Assembly: GCF_014529535.1 (NCBI RefSeq)
Contig: NW_023504022.1
Span: 4,763,132-4,827,131, forward strand
Direction of reading: 5' to 3'
Length of the DNA stretch: 64,000 bases
Source: Bradysia coprophila
Lineage: Eukaryota > Arthropoda > Insecta > Diptera > Sciaridae
Within the stretch, counting starts at the first letter, position 1. Each line of letters begins with the position of its first letter. The notes below the pieces were generated by a model, which saw only the letters and a program-made list of their open reading frames with translations, ran no database searches and was not told the origin of the DNA. Made by a program: the position numbers and the translations under genes. Positions 12,316-23,420 of the stretch are shown here, piece after piece.

Positions 12316-13745
12316 GCTCACAGTGATAGTGAGCCAATTAGTTTGTTGTAAATAAGTGTTCTTTTCTCAGTGTACCGTTGACCATTGGCCAACGGTACAG
12401 TTAATTCCGTTCGAAATCTCAGAAATTGAATTTTTGAATTCTCTCGTTTGTAGATCTGAATTTTTATTCTGAATATTTGTAGCCATTTAAGTTAGACAGA
12501 TCTGATATATCGATTGGATCATTGTAAAACAAAAGAAAAGAAAATATTTGTTCAAAACATACCGTTAGATAATAGTGACAAGGATAAAGTGTACGTACGG
12601 CGAGTATGAGTATGCGTAAAGTTACGGTGCTGCCTTTTTTCTCTGACCATTCCATTAGTATTTTAATCAAATCGAAATGAAGACAAGGCAAAAATGTTTT
12701 TTATTCCATCAAAGACCGTAGACCGACAACTCGCGTGCAAATCAGTCCCAATAGATTTCGCCTGAGATAACTGCCTAACAAAATGTGGCATAGGTTTCCC
12801 ACTGTTGCCTTATGAACGACTGATATGTACATGGGGGCTCGGCTATGTCATTTGTCTCATCATTTGTGCATTCTTGCTTCTAATTGCAACGTAATACATT
12901 CCACACACAGAATGCAAAATCGTAATTTAAGCATATACTCAGACGCTGCTAAATTGTGTGATGGTTTACAGTTATTATTCATGTGTAAATTCAAAGTACA
13001 ATAAATGTTAGCTGTAAGTTGCGATGCCTCTAACTAGACATTCCGAATTGACTTTTCAATTTTTGGATATTTTCAATAATAAATTTTTTAGAGATTTGTC
13101 ACATTCAGCACACACAATCGATTAAATTTATATATTTTTAGGCATAAAATAGAAAACACTAAAAACCTTATCAGTAACAAACAATTACAATTCGTCCATT
13201 TTCTATTGTAAGGTGTTAGCTCATAGCATTTTTCTATGATTTATAAGAAATAAAATAAAAAAATTTATATTTTTACGAATGTGGTCCGATTGTTTTACGT
13301 TTTATGTGGGTTTAATGGGTTCCAATGGATCTACAATACATATCTGGATATGGTATTGGGATTGGAAACTTTCTCAATTTTGTTTCTCTCTCGCTCTCTC
13401 TGTGCAGAAACATAGATCGACGAGGGAAATATGAAACAGTACATCGATAGACAGAGAGTTCTTAAAAAAGAATTTTTCTCATTTTCTGCCATAGGGAAGG
13501 TGCATCGAGAGAACTTTGTATCTGTAACGCAAAATTTCGTGTATGGCAAGGGCAGAAAGCAAAAGAGAATAAGGAATCCAATCAAACAACTCCTTTTGCC
13601 CTACAGGATAGAACTTGTGCCAATCAGACGATTGTGTTTTTTTTTACGGGAAAGAAATTTTCAGCTATTTGCACGTACCTTATACTGACACAACAATATT
13701 GTATGCTTGTGTTGGTTTGCTTTCCAGATGAAATAGTGGAAATAC
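12316..13745 (+). other. Contactin 3' UTR and downstream AT-rich spacer
   Basis: No coding signal. AATAAA occurs at 13000-13005, with further AATAAA-like hexamers near 13078 and 13247, any of which could end the Contactin transcript. Around 13380-13400 there is a short CT dinucleotide run. Confidence 0.5.
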
Positions 13746-13749
13746 AATG

Positions 13750-15300
13750 ACTATTAGATTAGATTAAGTGGGTGGAGATAATGGGAGACCCAAAATTTCC
13801 TGCACCTTGGCCGCCAATGGGCCTATTGTGCGTGCCCACAGCATGTTAAATTCTATTCACTTGGTTCATATAGTTAAGTATACACTTAGGGTGGAATAGC
13901 TTTATATGATCATAGCTCACAGTGTAAGCGCCAAGACATTTGGCTCTGGCGATAATATATGCGGGACATTTGCACAGGAAGTGTTCAGCCGTCTCGATAT
14001 CGCCGCATTGGTTACAGGATGCACTATCTGTGAGACCCATAGTAAACAGATGGCTGTTAAGGCTACAATGCCCTGAAAGGACGTCAGTAAGGCGTTTTAG
14101 ATCCTTTCTGGATAATGAGAGAAAGACTCTTGAGCGAGCCTCGCTTATCTCTAAACAAGCTTTGGCTTGTCTGGCAAAGTTAATGCTTTTCCAATGCTTT
14201 GAAAAAGTGCTGGCTTTCCAGCACTTAACAACGCTTTGTAACACGGAAGGAGACACTCCAATAGCCGGTTCAGGACCGGACTGGGGTCCAGTCACTTCTA
14301 GCTGGAAAATTAATCTTGTAAGATTTTTTTAGACCTGGCGACGGATTCTATATGAATGTGCAGGGGAGGAATGTTAAGAAGCGCTTCTAGAGCTGCCGTG
14401 GGGGTTGACCGCATTGCCCCGGTAACTCCTACCAAAGCCAAACGCTGTAGTTTGCTCAACTGATTTTGAACAGTGATAAGTTTACAGCGCTGCCACCAGA
14501 CTATGGCAGCGTAGCAAAGCCTAGGCCTAACGATTGCAGTGTAGATCCAAAGTCTGATTTTCGGAGTAAGACCGTGAGATAGCCCAAAGACTCTATTACA
14601 GTGCCAAATCGTTCCCACTGCCTTTTTGATGACAGTGTCCAGAAATAGGGAGAAAGTTAACTTAGAGTCCAGTGGCAGACCTAAATACTTCACCGAGTTC
14701 GATAGGGGGATACGTTTTCCGAAGAAAATAGGAGATCTAAGGCCCAGAATTTTTCTTTTCTTGGTAAAAAGAATTAATTTTGTCTTCGAAGGGTTAGCCG
14801 TCTGTTCTTGAGAGAAACACCAGTTTTCCACCAGCGTAAGTGCAGACTGCATTAGATCACAAAGTGTCGAAGTAAAGAGACCAACGATGATGATCGATAA
14901 ATCGTCGGCAAATGCTTGAGAGTAAAATCCCGATCCGTTGAGAAGTTTTAATAAGCTGTCCTTGATCAGACAGTAGATTAATGGGGGAAGGATACCACCC
15001 TGAGGACAACCTTTATTTACATAGACGCTCACTTTGATTCTACCCAGGTATGAGCTGACAATACTAGAGTGGAGCATCGTGATTATCCATCCAATAATCG
15101 TTTCGCAGATGCCGTGTTCTCTACAAGCTTGAGCAATAGCTCTGAATATTATATTATTAAATGCTCCATCTATGTCGATAAAGCACCCTAGCGCCTCCTC
15201 GCATTGACTGAAGGCTTTCTCGATTCTATAAATTAGGCGAATAGGCGAATTGAAGCTTATGAATGCTACATACATCGCTACTAATGACAGCATCTCGAAG
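13750..15300 (-). mobile_element. Decayed LINE (non-LTR retrotransposon), 5'-truncated, RNase H deleted
   Basis: Read on the minus strand, 15293-14310 encodes most of a reverse transcriptase: FIDIDGAFNN (degenerate first Asp motif), GCPQGGILPPL, YSQAFADDLSII, PSKTKLILF, VKYLGLPLDSKLTF and RPRLCYAAIVWW. The 14295-13846 frame holds the C-terminal tail: GPEPAIGV, LSGHCSLNSHL and the zinc-knuckle-like CNQCGDIETAEHFLCKCP. In related LINEs an RNase H domain of roughly 120 aa sits between these parts. Here they abut and change frame near 14300, so RNase H has been lost by an internal deletion. The 5' end, including endonuclease and ORF1, is missing. The 3' end finishes near 13750 with short taatc repeats. 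The element is dead. Family placement (I/Jockey/R1-related group) is from motifs only. Confidence 0.85.
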
Positions 15301-15310
15301 ATAGCGATCG

Positions 15311-16490
15311 ATTAATTTTTCTAATGACTATTCACTTGGCTTAAGGCCGATTCACAGTCACTCCGTTTTGGTCTCTCTGTTCTCTCTTTCCATTGTTGTA
15401 GCGTACACGGTGAGTAAACGGAGTGTAGTGCGTTTCGTGCTTTACACTGTTAAATGGAAATTTAAACAATGCCGTACATCGACTAAAATAAATAATACAC
15501 CGGAACTGAGCGACTCATCTGGTTTAAATCGATCTATGAAGTATGGTTTCCACTCAACAAAAAGCACTAAGTGAGAGAGCCGTGAGAGGGCAAGCTGTCA
15601 AATAAACAAATTATATTAGAGAGGCCAAATCGGCCAAATGTCCATTAAAAAATCTTTCCTAGTGCTTGGTTCAGTGCTATGCATATATTGATTCAATCAG
15701 GGCCTGTTATTGGTAGTTCTGGGTAGATTCTAACTAAGTCGTTCTGGGTAAATCTCACCAGTTTTCAGTAATTTCAGTAAATATTCAGTACCAAAGCTCC
15801 ACACCAATAATAGGCCCTGGATTCATTCCTTATATTTTTTTGAGGGATTTTTTTGAAAGTGGAGCAGGCTCCATAAAATAAAACATTCGTCAGGTGCGAG
15901 TTATCACCTTTTGAAGTTTATCAAAATTTCCAGCCTCTACCTGATCTCCTGGGCAATACCTATCCAATGAACCCACACACATGTATGTCCATAGCCTGTA
16001 GCGGCAGTAAATCACGTATAAAAAACACCCTTTTTCAACTTTTGGTGGAAGTTCCCCAGCCAATAAAAGAATATTCAAATTAAACGACTGCGGTTTTAGA
16101 CCATTGGGGCCAAGGGCTATCTGGGCATGTAAACAAAGCGATGCTAAAAAATAGCTCCGACGGAGCCTGGTCCAATTTCAAAAAAATCCCTCTTTCTCTT
16201 TTACTTCTTTCTTTACTAGTAAATAAGTCCACAGACATGATGAGTTTGCATAGATTTGCATAAGGTGTGAAGTAAAGAATCACGAAAGTAAAATATTGAA
16301 ACTTAGTTTGAGAACTGTTTTGTATAGCATGATTTACTGGGGTAGTTCCATTCCCAATAATTTTTAGTAACAAATTGGATAATAAAACTTCCTTAGTCGA
16401 GTCCTTAGTCATGCAAAAAGTTTTCAAAATCATTCACCAAAATTTCGGTATTAAAACTGGGATTCATGTATTAGGGTTTCCTTCCCTACT
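15311..16490. other. Repeat-rich spacer, no gene seen
   Basis: No credible coding sequence. It contains a small hAT-like MITE (15698-15819, listed separately) and a short inverted repeat around 15345-15430 (cactccgttt ... aaacggagtg) that resembles another foldback at 53828-53946. Confidence 0.5.
15698..15819. mobile_element. 122-bp hAT-like MITE
   Basis: The terminal inverted repeats start CAGGGCCTGTTATTGGT on the left and, reverse-complemented, CAGGGCCTATTATTGGT on the right. Flanks are gattcaat (15690-15697) and gattcatt (15820-15827), a 7/8 match consistent with an 8-bp TSD. CAGGG termini plus an 8-bp TSD are typical of hAT transposons. No coding capacity. Confidence 0.75.
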
Positions 16491-16502
16491 CTTTTTCGTA
16501 GG

Positions 16503-17691
16503 TTGTGCAAGATTCATCAGCCAAAGAAGTTGAAATCACAAGCCGAACGCCGTCAGAAAGTGCTAAAACGGAAATTGGTTCAAGGAATGATTTACCGCCA
16601 CTCGGTATCTCCAATCAAATGAATTCTCTCTGGTAAAGACAGAGTAATAGTCTGCATTCTATTCGAATTGAAAATTTGACTTTGGTTTCGCACTAGATAG
16701 TGTGCATCCACATTATGCGGCCATGCAATCAGAAACGTGTGAGTACGCTATCGAAGGACAAAATTTCGCTCGATGCGAATTGACGAAAGTGTTGCGACAT
16801 TCGGGTTAAGCTAATCGAGTAGATAAAGGCTCATCACGGAAGAACCAGATAATTTCGACGAAATTAATTTCCATCCAGCTATGACGTTGTGCGCAGTCGA
16901 GTTCTAGATTTTTTTTTATATGATTGGGTCCAATAGATAGCGACGATCTTTCGAGGAGCGAATACACTACAGCCCTTAACCGCTTTATATGTTATACAGC
17001 CGACCCTCTCTGTATTTGAAGGATCGCGATGCTCAAATCATTTGTCTAAATTTTTCGTTTCTCGATTCAGTGCGATCAAATGTGCGCGTGAACAGAGATG
17101 AGTTCGCGACTGAAAAGGGCCCCGCCGCCCCGTTCCGTCGTACGTAGAAGTAAGTTTTCGTTTCGAATAATTTCCCATTTTACAAACGTACCTTTGTCAA
17201 GAGTGTGGTAAGGAATTCACTCAAAAAAGCGATCTGAATGAGCATTTCAGAATCCACACTGGTAACTATGCGAAGAAGATGACCGATGGACTTCACTGAA
17301 CTATGATTTTTTTTTGTAACAGTTAACAGTTTTACTATTCAAACTATTACTTCATTTGATCGAAGATTTCCAGAGATTGCTTTCAGAAATCTTTTACTTC
17401 ATTTGTTTTGAACATGCTTTTTACTATATAAAACCTCACTAGTCAGAGCTTGTCGTTTATTATTGCTGCCGTGGTCGATAACAGATGACAGCCGTCTGTA
17501 ACAGGTTAAATCGAAATTTTGATTTCAGGTGCATTACTTTACCCATGCAACAATGCAACGTGTGCAAGAAAACGTTTGCCAAAGGGGCACCCTACACACG
17601 CATCTTAAAGTCCACGCCAAAGGGAAAAAGTAAACCGAAGACTGATGCCGTGGGTTGTATACTGAAAGGAGTCCAAAACTCCTTGATCTGA
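16503..17691 (+). pseudogene. Broken C2H2 zinc-finger gene
   Basis: Several coding-like blocks lie in order on the plus strand. At 16503-16631 an open block (VVQDSSAKEVEITSRT...) follows a good acceptor and ends at a gtaaag donor. A second block from about 16701 includes HYAAMQSETCEYAIEG and FARCELTKVLRHSG before a stop. At 17195-17260 there is a canonical finger, CQECGKEFTQKSDLNEHFRIH. At 17550-17630 a second finger starts QCNVCKKTFAKG, but its His half (GTLHTHLKVH) is in another frame, so one base has been gained or lost. The order and finger quality suggest a once functional zinc-finger protein. Stops and the frameshift say it is now a pseudogene, or a mosaic of exons I cannot join. Parent gene not identified. 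Confidence 0.6.
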
Positions 17692-17699
17692 TTTATTGA

Positions 17700-18827
17700 C
17701 GAAGAATATTTAAGCAAAGTGTCGAAAAAAGAAAATTCTCCGTAAGAAGCCAGCCGATCGGATTATTTTCAATGAAAGTAAATTTATCTACTTTCATTGA
17801 TTATTTTTACTTTGAATTTTTTTTTGCGTTCAACTTGACGTATTCGTATAGGCAACCTGTGTGGTGCAGGTATATAGGTAGGCTTTGTTATGAACAACAG
17901 TCTCTGAATAAATAATAAAGTTTCGTTCAAAGAACCTTAGTGAAATAGTTATCAATTTGTGATTTGTTGACTTAAAACTCCTTTTAGTGATTTCACCTGT
18001 ACTTTTCATTACAAACTCTGAATAAATGTTTTTGCTGTGTGGTTCAATGATCTATTAGATTACACAAAACGTAGAGTAGAGGCTTAAGACACAAAATTTG
18101 TTAGTTTCGAGATCGAACAACTTTTCATTTCTCCATGTAACGTTACGTGAAGATGCAAAACAAATATTAGAGCCCAAATGATTTATCCAATTTATCAGCT
18201 CAGAAGTGCGTTGATCGAGTGCTTTTTTCGACTGTCAGCGTAGGGTTGAAAGTATACTCCCCACCACTTCATCGAAAATATTTGACAGAATGTCTGTTGC
18301 AATCAGTTTATTCTCATAAGAATCACTACAACAACGGATCGTTTTTGTATTTTGTCTTATTTGTGATTTTGTGTTTATTAAAAATGTCTCGAACTGGATT
18401 TTTGAATCACAGTCAAGCTCAAATGGTTCCCGAGGAAGAGGTAAACAAAGTTCTCAAGCTATTTGTGTGAATGTCTTCTGTTGAAGTCCCTCGAAACTAT
18501 TCGGAAAAGACGAGTATCAAGCACTGCAGCAGTTTGGCTTCGAAAAGGATCCGAGTTTTTCACATTTAGGCGGCATACATCTGTTCGAAAATACGTTAGC
18601 GCAATCGATACAATAAAAACGTTAAAGAGGCCATTCGATTGAAGCGAAAAGTTTTCGACGAAGAACAGTAGACGATTGTCGAAGATCAGATTCAGATACG
18701 CCATCCGGCAATTTGCTAAAGTTTAGTGTGTGTTTGTTTTCAATGTTTAATTTCGAAATTATTTGCAGGCTCTTCATCCTTGTTGTGAATTCATTATGTC
18801 TCAATAAATGTGATTCGACAGTTGTCA
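17700..18827. other. Spacer with weak coding-like patches
   Basis: No intact gene. Around 18384-18470 a short plus-strand frame begins MSRTGFLNHSQAQMVPEEE and ends in TGA. After a frame change, 18499-18618 reads EYQALQQFGFEKDPSFSHLGG before another stop. The composition looks like eroded coding sequence, perhaps a processed pseudogene, but I do not recognise the parent. Confidence 0.35.
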
Positions 18828-18835
18828 TTGAGGAA

Positions 18836-19582
18836 CAAGGTTGCGATCGCTAACGATTTTTATTAGCGACGCTAACACTAACGTTAATTTCGAAAAATGT
18901 TAGCGACGCTAAACTTATTCGCTAACCGAAAAAAAGTTAGCGCGCTAGTAGAGGCCGCTAATAGCGATCGTTAATGTTTCGCTAAAAGATCTCATGAATA
19001 AGACGATTTCTTAATTTAAAATTTTTTTAAACATTTTTAATCATGCTGAACATGATGAAATCTCAATAATTTTTTAAATTTTGCTTTTGATGAACTTTGA
19101 TTGCATTTTGTTCAATCGTTTTTTGAGGAAAATTTATTAGATTTTATGATTATGTTGAAGATTTATGTTGAAGCTTACCTTTTTACGGAAGTTGCAAAAG
19201 ATTGAGTATAGTAGCTATTTGCATACTAGTGATGAACAATTAGAAAGTCAAGCTTTCATGTGAATTTTGTTAATCAAAAGCATGAAAAGTAATTTACACG
19301 ATTGCGAGTTGGAGCTGGTGTAATACATGAAATTTCATAAACTTTTAACAGACTTTGAATGTGAAGTACATTTCATAACTCGATTTTTCAACGCTTCACT
19401 TCTAGTTATGCAAATAACAATTCTAATAATTCAATATTAAATTGTTCAATACCTAGAATGTTCTATTTTTCATTAGCGAAGTGATTAGCGATCAGCGAAA
19501 AAATATTCGCTAATGATATTCTAGCGAGCGCTAACGCTAGTAGCGACAAATTTTGAAAATAAGCGTCGCTAGTGCAACCTTG
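18836..19582. mobile_element. 747-bp non-autonomous hAT-like element with GCTAACG arrays
   Basis: Flanked by a perfect 8-bp TSD, ttgaggaa, at 18828-18835 and 19583-19590. Ends are CAAGGTTGCGATCGCTA on the left and (reverse complement of the right) CAAGGTTGCACTAGCGA. Both ends carry dense, partly palindromic copies of the words ttagcg and gctaac (18850-18985 and 19475-19575), as in subterminal transposase-binding repeats of hAT elements. The AT-rich middle has no transposase frame. Confidence 0.85.
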
Positions 19583-19590
19583 TTGAGGAA

Positions 19591-20480
19591 TAATTTAACG
19601 AGAATAGGGTGTCATTCTCTATCGGCAATGTCAAAACTTAAACCTGAAGTGAAGAGTCGAAGTACGTAAGTAAATCGATGAGGGGTAGTAGCTTGTTCGC
19701 CACCAAGCGATGAAAACGGCCGTATCGTTGACGATGAGAAAAAGCAACGACAGAAATCTAGACGACAACGAGGTACGAAGTAAATGCCAGTCTTAAGCGA
19801 ATGTATAAAATCATTGCTTGAGTTTCGTTATGACTCGAGTAGATCAAAAGAGAAGGTATGCAACTATTGAATCGAATGTTTCAGAGTTTGTGTTTGCAAT
19901 CTTATCACAGTCGTAATCCAGTGGTTCTCGAGAATCATCAGATATAAGACGTTAGGCCACATCTTGGAACAGCAATCATTGTAGACAATTCCGAGCAATT
20001 TTGATTTACAACTCATCCTTGTCCTGGTACGATTTATTTGGCAAGCCATGCCTAATTGGTGGGGTCACAGTGTACTGGGGAGGGACATTACTGGACATTT
20101 TGGAATAACTTCCTGGGATGCTGTCTTTGCCATCTCAATTGTTAAATTTCTTGCCTGTCCTGTAAGTTCCGAATAATTTTCGTACGTACTTTCCCCTTAT
20201 GCGTCGACTCTCACAAGTGCATTGGAGATTTCTGATTATCGTTGATGTAAATGGAACGGTTGCTTTACTGATGACCTACGTTCAAGAAACTTAAATGATT
20301 TTGAGTCATCAATTTTATGTTCGTAGTCTCATTATTGGAATGAAAGTCAACCCGAACATGTCAATAAGTTTTATTTCAAACCCTGAGTTTTTTGTCCACT
20401 TCTTAAAAACAAATTTCCTTTTGTCTCTTAAATTTTAACTCATTCTCCTAATCCATTCATTAAAAATCTTGTTTCTCTTT
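19591..20480. other. Spacer, no gene seen
   Basis: AT-rich sequence without a credible coding frame or clear repeat structure. A short stretch just after the hAT insertion (19591-19645) may continue the eroded coding-like sequence that precedes it. Confidence 0.4.
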
Positions 20481-20899
20481 TATAATTCAAACACATTTGG
20501 GGGCCGTTCATAAAGTAGGTCAAGCTAAAATCAGCGTTTTTTTAGAACCACCCTCCACCCTTGTCACACTGGTGTCACGCAAGGTTGGTCACGCTTCACT
20601 AGTTGATGATCTTTGTTCTAAGGTCTCTTCAAAAAAAAAATCCTTGTTTTTTTGGAAAAAGCCTCCTTCCTTATTTCCTTAATAAGGCATGCTATTTTTG
20701 AGGAGGCCTGATGAAATTAAACATTTTTCAATTTTGAGTACGGCAATTGCTTTGTGCTCTGATCCTGTAAGTGTTGGGCAATGGGCGCGTAAACAAAATT
20801 TGGTATGCGCACTAGCGTGAGTCAAAAGTCTCAGAAATTGATAATTTTAGAGCGTCTCTTTCTAAATATAATTCTATGGTCGAAACAGAACGTTTGGTC

Positions 20900-22390
20900 A
20901 AAAGAAAACAAGGCATCAGAACAGTCGGAGCGTTTGCTGCGACTGAGCCCCGTACAAACCCGTAAACCTATTGCGTCCGTAGCCCTAATACGCCTGTAAC
21001 CCTAATACGTCTTCAACCCTCTTATGCGTCTGTTACCAAAATGCTTCCGTAACCCGCTTGCGTCCTTGACATTATTGCCCACCTATCCGAAGTTGGGCAT
21101 GGTCAAATTTACTGAAAGTGTTCATTTTTAAAATTGCGCATAGCGCATTTACGAAAGCCCGTAAACCTCTGAAATAAAACCAAAATTTTTTGCCAACTTT
21201 CTATTCGGTATTCCATTACCTCTCAAATAAAAGAAAAACTGGCAAAATCAGATGAGATTTATTCGACTTATGTGCAAGAACCACTTAGGGCCGATTAACG
21301 GCCTCTGTCCAAGAACCTCATTCTATAAACTTTTCCACAACACGCTATTTAGTGTGCAAGTAAGATTTTACAACAATTGGCGAAAACGAATGAATTTCAC
21401 TTAATTTTTACCGATTTATATCGTTTTTAATAAAATCCAATATAGCCGGTAGCCATTTTGTTAGGAGACCGGAAGATGTTCTGACGATACCTTTCACACA
21501 CAAAAAAAATCATGAAATTCGGTCAAAATTTACTCGATATATTGTCAAAATACACCACGTTCACTGTACTGCCGAGTCGCCGGATATGAGCTCACTGCAA
21601 GGGACCTAGCTCACGCTCCGGTCAACCAAATTTCATAAACTTTTTTTTTCCCTACTTGGTACGTATCCTATCTAATACCTATCTAATAAAGCAAAAATAG
21701 TCGAAATCCGTTCAAATTTGGCCGACCTACAAGCAAAAACTGCTTCCCGCCCTGTACCTGGTTCACATCATGGGCTCCAACTCACGAGTCGGTCATCCAA
21801 TTTCCATGAACTTTTTTTTTGTCGATCTGTCGATCGGCATTGTTAATACCTTTCATTTTACGCATCATTAACAACTTTAGCATTTAAATGTCCGGAGATA
21901 TCATCGAAAAACCTTAATTCGCTTATGGGGCCCCAACTCGGGAGGGGTCGACCCAAAATCGCCCATCTTCGAACTTAGCCTCTCTTTTGACATTACCAAA
22001 CGGGAAAAAAAAGAAATTTCAAAAAAGGTTGTGATTCACACCGTAAGTGTGCCTAAAATTTGAATTTTAAGTGAACGATTCGATGAAAAAGTGAACCGAA
22101 AAATACATTTCAACGCTTCCTTGTATGAAAATGACGCTACGTTAGAAAGACTTCCGCACTTTCCATTTTGAATTTCGACCGCACTTACGGCGTGAATTTA
22201 CTCAAGTTATAGGGGTCACAGACGGACAGACAGGACGACATATTTTTTATTGCGGATTTGTCATCTATGAACATAGGCAAATGCTTTGCCGTAATCGTCT
22301 GCTTATAATTCGACATGTTACAAACGGCATATTAAACCACTAAGCCTTCAGTACTTCGTACGGGGCTAAAAATTTAAAATTTATAGTCCT
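20900..22390 (+). repeat. Dispersed repeat family R, copy 1
   Basis: Shares long stretches with 49765-50960 (+) and 37258-38075 (-). Diagnostic blocks in order: cagaacagtcggagcgtttg followed by ctgcgactgagccccgtac; short phrases around accctaatacgtc; gccattttgttaggag; attcatgaaattcggtcaaa; a GGACAGAC run; and tctatgaacataggcaaa. No transposase frame was found, so it is probably a non-autonomous or decayed DNA element. The exact ends are not defined here. The region just before it (20495-20600) starts gggggccgttcataaagtag, a phrase common at the ends of insect MITEs. Confidence 0.65.
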
Positions 22391-22563
22391 GACCCATCGT
22401 CAAATTTTTTCAACCCATACGATTTTTTTTCATCCCATGGGATTTAATACGTTCTGCTTCCACTATAGAATTATTTTTAGAAAGAGATCGCTATAAAATT
22501 ATCAATTTCTGAGATTTTTGACCCACGCTAATGCGCACTCACCTCTGTACAAAAATTTTAATT

Positions 22564-23104
22564 CAGAGAGATGCTAAGATAACGGCTGGGACGCCCTTTC
22601 GACGGATAGAGGGAATTTGTCAGCCTTTTCCATATAACGAATGAAATGTCAAAAATGGCTGACTTTTTCCAAAATTGGTCGGTTGTTTACAAAATAATTA
22701 ATTTTTGACTACAATGATTCGAGAAGCAGAATATGGAAATACGTTTGCATCGGTGTCAAAATTAACGTAAAGGGTTTTATTTGCAAGGTACTTTCGTATT
22801 ATCTGAGGTATACGCGTTCAAAAATTGGTCTCCAAAATTGTTTTTTTCAATTCGGAAATAGTGTACGAATACTGAATCTGATTTATAAATAAATGGACTT
22901 ACGTTCATTCTGATCCCACAAGGATCATGTTAGCAATTTATTTCATTAAAATTGGTGATGCTGGAAGTATTTAAAAAAATCTGTGGTTATGTCTTTTTCA
23001 ATTTGACAGCTGGTCGCATACGGTTCAAATTTTTTCAGAAATGATGGACAAATTCCCTCTATCCGTCGAAACGGCGTCCCAGCCGTCATATTAGCATCTC
23101 TCTG
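22564..23104. mobile_element. 541-bp hAT-like element with long TIRs
   Basis: The terminal inverted repeats are about 57 bp and nearly perfect, beginning CAGAGAGATGCTAA and running through ggctgggacgcc and gacggatagagggaatttgt. A perfect 8-bp TSD, ttttaatt, flanks it at 22556-22563 and 23105-23112. The interior has no open frame of note. The high TIR identity suggests a fairly recent insertion. Confidence 0.88.
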
Positions 23105-23343
23105 TTTTAATTGTCTGTATCGACGTTAAACAATTTTGACATGAGCTTATGCCGCACTAAATGCGTAAATTGACAATATCGCATCATGAAATTCACTATA
23201 CTTTTGACATGAGCTGATGGCGTAGATCTGTCAAATTAAGAAAAGAACAAAAATTATTGCCAAGGCTGTGCATTACAAGCTGTTGAACAAAATTTCTAAA
23301 CATACAGAAACCATTTGCTGTACGAAATCATTCCATCACGACG

Positions 23344-23408
23344 GTAAGTGTTTCGTGTGCATTGAGGGGATTAGAATCACTTGAAATACTATTTTTCGTT
23401 CCTTACAG
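23344..23408 (+). other. Probable 5'-UTR intron of the F-box gene
   Basis: A consensus donor (gtaagtg) and a pyrimidine-rich acceptor (ttccttacag) bound 65 bp just upstream of the F-box start codon. The size matches the short introns of the other genes here. No ATG lies in the short upstream exon, so it is taken as untranslated. Confidence 0.55.
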
Positions 23409-23420
23409 TTGACATCTGCT

